From: Euperipatoides rowelli
Lineage: Eukaryota > Onychophora > Udeonychophora > Euonychophora > Peripatopsidae
DNA: 10,638 nt
NCBI GenBank assembly: GCA_003024985.2
Contig: PXIH01S0011756.1
Reading direction: 5' to 3' (one strand)
Below, piece by piece: positions 6,175 to 10,638 of the stretch. The translations under genes and the position numbers were made by a program. The first letter of the stretch is position 1, and each line of letters opens with the position of its first letter. A model generated the notes under the pieces. That model worked only from the letters and a program-made list of their open reading frames with translations, was not told where the DNA came from and made no database searches.

Positions 6175-6810
6175 TTGAACTAGAGAGGAGAGAGACAGGA
6201 TCTATTCCCTATTATCTTTTTTATTTTTTGTTATTTCATTAATTTTATATCAAATTTAGATTTCATGATTTTAAATGAATGGAATCTGAAAAACTAGTTT
6301 AATGAACACTGTTTAAAATATATTAAAAACGATTAAAACAAAATTAATAGTTTCATATTTTTTAAAATTTATTTAAAATAATGCACATGTAATTAGTTTG
6401 TCGAAATATTTTAATAAACAAGACAGAGAGAGAGAGTAAACATAAGTTTATTTGAGCCACAGTATATAGACTTAACTTGGCAATTTGACTAATTTTGACT
6501 CTACAAATAACACCGGTCACCCGGGATCACTTTCAGTCCGTCTGTTATACTGTTATTATAAGTCCAAACAATCCTGGTTTAGTAAAAGTGATTGAACATT
6601 TTTAACACATTGCTATTGCATAAAAACCTATATAAAATCTGCAATCTTTTAAGAAGCATTGCTTTATCATATTTAGAATATACAAAAATGGCAGAGAATA
6701 AAGAAAGATAGGTTAAGTTAAAACATTATGTTTGAATTTGTAAAGTTTAATATAGGCTTATAGTTCTTCAATATGTCTATATTACGTTAACATTAGAAGT
6801 GAAGACTTAC
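6175..6810. other. Intronic AT-rich DNA without a gene
   Basis: No coding segment is recognised. A GAGAGAGAG run lies at about 6424-6434. The stretch 6192-6208 (GAGACAGGATCTATTCC) repeats a sequence inside the 3' LTR. A short GC-richer patch lies near 6510-6545 (ACCGGTCACCCGGGATC) and has no recognised function. Confidence 0.5.
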
Positions 6811-6925
6811 CTATTCGTAACTTAAATCTTTGAAAAGAATCTTTATTTATTTGATCCAAAACTTGCATAATGGCTATAGCATACTCAACTAGGGTGATCA
6901 CATGGTGGTCATTTTTAGAATCATG
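6811..6925 (-). CDS. Ac76E: Adenylyl cyclase C2 catalytic-domain exon (upstream of 2693-2817)
   Basis: The exon is 115 bases long: 38 codons plus the first base of a Gly codon completed in the next exon. The peptide opens HDSKNDHHVITLVEYAIAIM, continues QVLDQINKDSFQRFKLRI, and leads directly into [10 protein letters not shown]. In the cyclase fold this is the helix-strand segment just before the adenine-binding strand of C2. The LVE(F/Y)AIA.M and INK.SF..F.LR.G pattern is characteristic of membrane adenylyl cyclase C2 domains. The acceptor is TTGTTTTAG (AG at 6927-6926), in phase 0, and the donor is the strong GTAAGT. The preceding exon, which should carry the KIKTIGSTYMA-type motif, is not in the window, so the upstream intron is longer than 3.7 kb. 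No frameshift or stop is present, so the exon appears functional. Confidence 0.93.
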
Positions 6926-7394
6926 CTAAAACAACAAAATTGAATAATTAAAACCGATATATAATTTTGCATATATAGCATTTGTAATATTTTAGTTAAA
7001 GACATTTTTTTATATAAAATAAATAAATAAAGTTAGGTCTATCTTAATTTGTAAAGTTTGCTTTGATAATAATAGATTGTATCTTATACATTACTTTGTG
7101 TAAATGTAAATATACTGTTGATTACTAATATCCAACATTATTTTGATATTATATGTAATACCAAATATATGTCAACATTATGCATATAACTTTTATAGGT
7201 AAATATTTAAATTCTAGTAAACTAAACAATAAAATATTATTTTATTTGAAGTACGCTCATCAATGTATATTTAAATTATTAAAACACAGATTACATTAAT
7301 GTAACATATGAAGGGGTGAGAATGATATGGCCTAATCCAAAGCAACACTTTTAGAAAAATTATTTTGAATTAGTTCACCTATTTACCACATGAG
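6926..7394. other. Intronic AT-rich DNA, nothing recognised
   Basis: This lies between the cyclase exon acceptor and the first recognisable LINE sequence. No ORF, repeat or exon of note was seen. The 5' part of the LINE may be present here but too decayed to read. Confidence 0.5.
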
Positions 7395-8777
7395 GGAGTT
7401 CATATCAAAATATTTGGATGGTAGAATGAATGGAATGGGAGGGAATAGTGGGAGAGTTGCAACCTGGTTTCAGGAAGGATCAAAATCTGGGTGATTGTTT
7501 CTTTATTATTAAGCAATTAATGGAAAAAGTACTAGGGAGGATGAAGGTATAGTAATGTGTTTTCTGGACATAAAAAAAAAACATATGATAATGTTAATAG
7601 AGATTTGTTATGGGAGATATTAGAGGGCGAGGGATTAGATAAAAGATGGTTGATAATTTTGAAAAAGATATTTGCAGGAAATAAATGTATAGTTCAATGG
7701 GAGAGAATATTTTCCAAGGAAATAGAATGTAATAAGGGATTGAGGCATGGATGTCCAATGTTGGCATGTTGTACTTTATTTATTTGGACAGGGTTGGCAG
7801 GAGGTTAATAGAATCTGGTAAAGGAATAGATTTGAAGGGGAGGGGAGAGAAAATTGCCAATGTTAATGTTTGCGGACAATATAGTATTGTTTTCAAGAAA
7901 TAGAGGGGATTTACAAGACTTAATGAATATTTGTGGGGAGAGTGGAAATGAACTTGGGTTATAGTTTAGTAATGAGAAATCAAAGATAATGTGGTGAAGG
8001 GAAGAGAGGAGGGTAAATGGTGGATAAATTGAGAGGAGATTGAGGAAGTGATTAGGTATGAATATTTGGGGATTTTGTTAAATGGAGTAATTATTTGGAA
8101 GAATAGGAAAATAGGATGTGGTTGAAGCTTATGAGAAATAAAGGTATGATAAGAAAGATGGCTTTATGAGTTATAGCAGGTATGAGATGATAAGAATGCC
8201 ATGAAAGACTGTGGCTGTTCCAGGAATAATGTTTGGGAGTGATGTAGTGGTTCTATCTTGAAAATTATGAGTGGGGATGGAGAGGGTAAAAATGAAATGG
8301 GAAGGTTAGCTTTAGGGGACATTTGTTTACAGTCATCGAGGCAATACAAGGAGAAATAGGGTGGTGTAGTTTTGAAGAAAGAGAGGCAAGGGCTAAATTA
8401 AAAAGATTCAGAAGGATGCAGTTGATGGATGATAATAGGGTGTGTAAATGGATGTTTAGAGATGGTATGATGACAGTAAAATCAATATGGCATAAGAGAG
8501 TGATTCAACTAGTCAGGAAAATTGATAAGAGTAGATTAAGTATATATTTGGGTATGTGGAATTATATAGGAATAAAAAAAATTATTAGAGAGGAAGGGGA
8601 TCTTTGTGGGAATGATAGAAGGAGTAAATTTTAATTTCAGGCCAGATCGGGGAGTATGAAGATGAGGGTGAGAATGAGACATTTTGAGGGTGAGCAAAAT
8701 ATAGGGTATAGACTATGTGGTAAAAGAAAGGAAGATTTTGAGCTAATAGTGTTTTTAAAACAAAGAAATTTGCCGTT
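7395..8777 (+). pseudogene. Degenerate non-LTR retrotransposon ORF2 (reverse transcriptase to C-terminus)
   Basis: This is a dead reverse transcriptase read across three frames. In order: a fingers motif QPGFRKDQ (about 7460); FIIKQLMEKVLG; motif A, CFLDIKKKTYDNVNRDLLW (7557 on), with its Asp intact; motif B, LRHGCPM (about 7740); motif C, reading FADN instead of F/YADD (7869-7880), so the second catalytic Asp is lost; GNELGL followed by an in-frame TAG where a coding residue is expected; YEYLGILLNG (about 8060); VAVPGIMFGSDVVVLS (about 8215); the C-terminal IEAIQGEIGW..FEEREARAKL (8323 on); and MRVRMRHFEGEQN (8656 on) near the zinc-finger-like end. The gene has at least four frameshifts and several stops. 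The style recalls CR1/Jockey-type LINEs of arthropods, with the clade uncertain. The 5' end, including any endonuclease, is missing, consistent with 5' truncation. Confidence 0.85.
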
Positions 8778-9186
8778 TAATTTATTTAATAAATTAATTT
8801 ATAGAATTTTAACAAAGAGTTTTTTTTTAATTACATAATATACAATCATTTTGACAAATCTGGCCATCATTGGATTCAAATGCTAGTTATTGCAATCTTC
8901 TATTTAATAACTTCTAGTTTTCCATCTTTAATACATGTAGTCTATTTTTTTTATTTTTTTTTTCAATTTTAGCCTTTCAGATTGAACTAGGGTAGACATC
9001 TATACTATCCCTGCTAAAGAATGGATTCTGAGACTAACAGCATTATGTGAAGAGCCTATCCAGAGTCCAGTTAGCACCGTAGGAGGCCAGGGCCAGAGGT
9101 CTCAGGTAGGCCCTTTAAGGCCTATAACCTGAGTATTGTCCAACTGACCTGAGTTTATTTGCTAAACTTTTTTCATTCTCATACTA
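8778..9186. other. Non-coding stretch with a GC-richer patch
   Basis: The left part is AT-rich with T runs (8820-8828, 8945-8963) that could be the eroded 3' end of the LINE. Bases about 8985-9150 are clearly GC-richer than the rest and hold GGCCAGGGCCAGAGG and AGGCCCTTTAAGGCCT, but no open frame. This may be the body of a SINE or another repeat, but I see no convincing tRNA-like promoter boxes. Confidence 0.4.
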
Positions 9187-9386
9187 CTTGCAGGTGGTTC
9201 CATTCTTGAAATCATCTTGTTCTTTTGATTGAGCCTCACCTAGGTCTTTTTGCAATCTCTTTGCCATTACCTTGGAGAAAATTTTAGATAATGACTGGCA
9301 ATAAGATGTTAGATCTTGTAATTCTTAATATTTGTGTCATCATGTTTCTTATATAACAATAATACATTATTACTCCATCCAACTTT
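9187..9386 (-). pseudogene. Fragment of a second non-LTR reverse transcriptase
   Basis: On the minus strand the peptide KVGWSNNVLLLYKKHDDTNI (from about 9386) and then KNY is followed, after a frameshift, by SKIFSKVMAKRLQKDLGEAQ and SKEQDDFKNGTTC, ending at a TAG at 9186-9184. This matches the layout of the palm/fingers start of LINE reverse transcriptases: W...V..LLYKKGD..N..NYRPI.LL...KIFSKV...R.., then Q.GFRKGRS, here degraded to QDDFKNGTT. The typical RPISLL is lost at the frameshift. Only about 65 residues are readable and none of the catalytic motifs A-C is present. It is opposite in strand to, and different in sequence from, the LINE at 7395-8777, so it is a separate insertion. Confidence 0.65.
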
Positions 9387-10021
9387 GTTTTAAGCATTCT
9401 GAAAATAACAAGTTGGTATTTTTTTCTCATCTGTTCCCATTTGTTTTACCAATATGAGTTATGTTGTCTTCTGGTATCATCTGACACATCCTGATGAAGT
9501 GTCTTTAAAATTAATATCTTTGGACAATAATGGTATCATCATTAACTCTTACTGTACTCAATTTTTTTTATTGATGAAATTACTTGAATACTTAAATTTC
9601 ATTAAACATCACTTTTTATTAGAATGTTCGACCTTTGTGTTAATTTCTTAACAGGTTTTTGTCTCTTGTACCAGTGATACATTTTGCAGCATCTAATATA
9701 TTTTCTTGGTAAAGTTAGTTTCTTTTAAATCTAGTATTTCTTCCTCCATATTGTAATGTATATGCATGCTTATGGAACTATATAATCGAGCATGCCTTAA
9801 TTAACTTGCATGTTAGAAACCAGCTAACAACACACATTTTAGAACATAGTTCTCAGAAGACTGGCCTTCTTATAACTAAACAAGAACTGTGAATACCTTT
9901 ATACCTAGTTATTAAATAGTTCTTATAAGAATTGACATATTAATTGCATGTTACTTGTTAAGCTAATAAATAATAATTAAAATTGGTGATTAGGGTGATT
10001 TGATGTCTTCGATCCAGAATT
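9387..10021. other. AT-rich DNA, nothing recognised
   Basis: There is no gene with family motifs. A plus-strand open frame at 9454-9651 is low-complexity and hydrophobic without support. Two copies of TTGCATGTTA (about 9808 and 9944) are the only visible repeat. The left part may be decayed LINE sequence continuing from 9386. Confidence 0.45.
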
Positions 10022-10502
10022 TCACTATTGAAGCAGATATATAAAAATATAGTAATTTTCTACTGGTGGCCAAAGTGGAAGAAAAGTTTTAGTACCATAC
10101 CTACATTAACAACATTATTAGGAGATAAAACTTATGCTGTGCTTTGTGTCTATTCTCACTAAAAGATCCAGATACCAAAGCTGCAGAACAAGTATTGGAG
10201 AGACCTTCTGAACATTTTTCTCCCAAAATATTGCTTCCAGTAGAAAGGTACCATTTTTCAGAATGTAAACAAAATGAGAAAGAAAACATCCCCGATTGCA
10301 TGTTGCATTAAGAGAATTAAGGAAAACTTGTAAGAATTGCACTTATCTGGAAGATTTTAAGTTATATCTAAATAGTTTGTATATGGTTTATATGATCCAG
10401 AAATTTGAACTGTTTGAAGAAATCTTAACTTTTGAACTAGCAATAAAATTAACCACGAGTATAGAAACTGCAAGAAAGGAAATCAGTTTAAGAAAAGAAT
10501 AA
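10022..10502 (+). pseudogene. Broken Ty3/Gypsy-type Gag (capsid) fragment
   Basis: This is a capsid-region relic in three frames. FLLVAKVEEK (about 10057) is followed by PTLTTLLGDKTYAVLCV (10109 on), which matches the ...FLTLIG.KTY.LLR.L signature of Ty3/Gypsy capsids. After a frameshift comes EQVLERPSEHFSPKILLPVE, then RYHFSECKQNENEN-like residues and IPD. After another shift come LRELRKTCKNCTYLEDFKLY, then LTFELAIKLTTSIETARKE, ending at a TAA (10500-10502). The ordered motifs (L..HF.PK...ERF.F..R.Q..GES......LR.L...C.F, then L...LTF..A...A...E) are those of the Gypsy capsid. A TAA at about 10042 and at least two frameshifts make it non-functional. No nucleocapsid, pol or LTR is visible before the window ends. 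Confidence 0.72.
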
Positions 10503-10638
10503 TCTAAATATGCCTACATAAAGTTTTGCTTTTTGTTATTATGTGTTCAGATTATGATAAATAATACTTTGGAATCAACTTAAACAGTTCACTAAGTATA
10601 TTTAAATAATATTCCAGCAGTCTGCTGTATTTTTCTAA
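10503..10638. other. AT-rich end of window, nothing recognised
   Basis: The sequence after the gag stop has no open frame that continues the Gypsy element in a way I can recognise. Insertion boundaries of that fragment are not visible here. Confidence 0.4.

Larger units (their letters stand above)
2818..6810 (-). other. Cyclase intron, 3,993 bases, phase 1
   Basis: This intron is bounded on the minus strand by the donor GTAAGT (6810-6805) and an acceptor TTTTTTTTTCAG ending at 2818. The exon ends on both sides rejoin the Gly of RIGINHG exactly. It contains a MITE-like element (2912-3193) and a complete Copia element (4301-6169). Both insert without touching the splice sites, so the gene may well still be spliced normally. 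Confidence 0.85.

Noticed and set aside
8164-8349. Minus-strand 61-codon frame
   Set aside because: It is antisense to the LINE C-terminal region, which is clearly coding-derived on the plus strand.
9050-9140. Possible tRNA gene or tRNA-derived SINE head in the GC-richer patch
   Set aside because: No cloverleaf could be folded by eye and no convincing A and B boxes were found at the right spacing.
9454-9651. Plus-strand 65-codon hydrophobic frame
   Set aside because: It is low-complexity Leu/Ile/Phe-rich sequence expected by chance in T-rich DNA, with no start context or family match.
10101-10342. Two overlapping minus-strand frames
   Set aside because: Both are antisense to the Gypsy gag relic, whose motif order is recognisable on the plus strand.

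Overview
This is a draft-assembly fragment (one unresolved base at 4756) of an AT-rich animal genome, most likely an invertebrate and probably an arthropod. The evidence is spliced exons with GT-AG borders in an animal-type transmembrane adenylyl cyclase gene, and the mix of Copia, Ty3/Gypsy and non-LTR retrotransposon debris. Nothing bacterial is present: no operons, no ribosome binding sites and no dense coding. The species cannot be named from the sequence.

The only host gene that is securely recognised lies on the minus strand. Two consecutive exons (6811-6925, then 2693-2817) encode 80 contiguous residues of the second catalytic domain (C2) of a class III adenylyl cyclase, closest by motif to the type 2/4/7 group (Drosophila Ac76E). 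They are joined by a 3,993-base phase 1 intron. Neither the preceding C2 exon nor the C-terminal exons were found. The right side of the window (6926-10638) is therefore probably upstream intron, and the left side is downstream intron or intergenic DNA. At 506-629 on the plus strand there is a small open segment, behind a good splice acceptor and followed by a stop and AATAAA. It looks like the last exon of an unidentified convergent gene.

Layout, left to right: unassigned AT-rich DNA (1-505); putative terminal exon and its 3' UTR (506-855); a MITE-like element with TA flanks and four AP-1 consensus heptamers (1104-1588); an orphan minus-strand ORF over a degenerate tandem duplication (1682-2041); an old direct repeat (2229-2363); two back-to-back palindromes ending 22 bases from the cyclase splice donor (2509-2670); the cyclase exon 2693-2817; a second MITE-like inverted-repeat element (2912-3193); a complete but internally deleted Copia element with target-site duplication (4301-6169); the cyclase exon 6811-6925; a dead non-LTR retrotransposon on the plus strand (7395-8777); a second, unrelated non-LTR reverse-transcriptase scrap on the minus strand (9187-9386); and a broken Ty3/Gypsy gag fragment on the plus strand (10022-10502).

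The window reads as a cyclase gene whose introns have been swollen by several classes of mobile DNA. The most unusual item is the Copia element. Its two LTRs are near-identical except that the 3' LTR carries an extra inverted copy of about 61 bases of its own interior, and the exact junction sequence recurs just outside the element. I see no convincing new multi-gene system.
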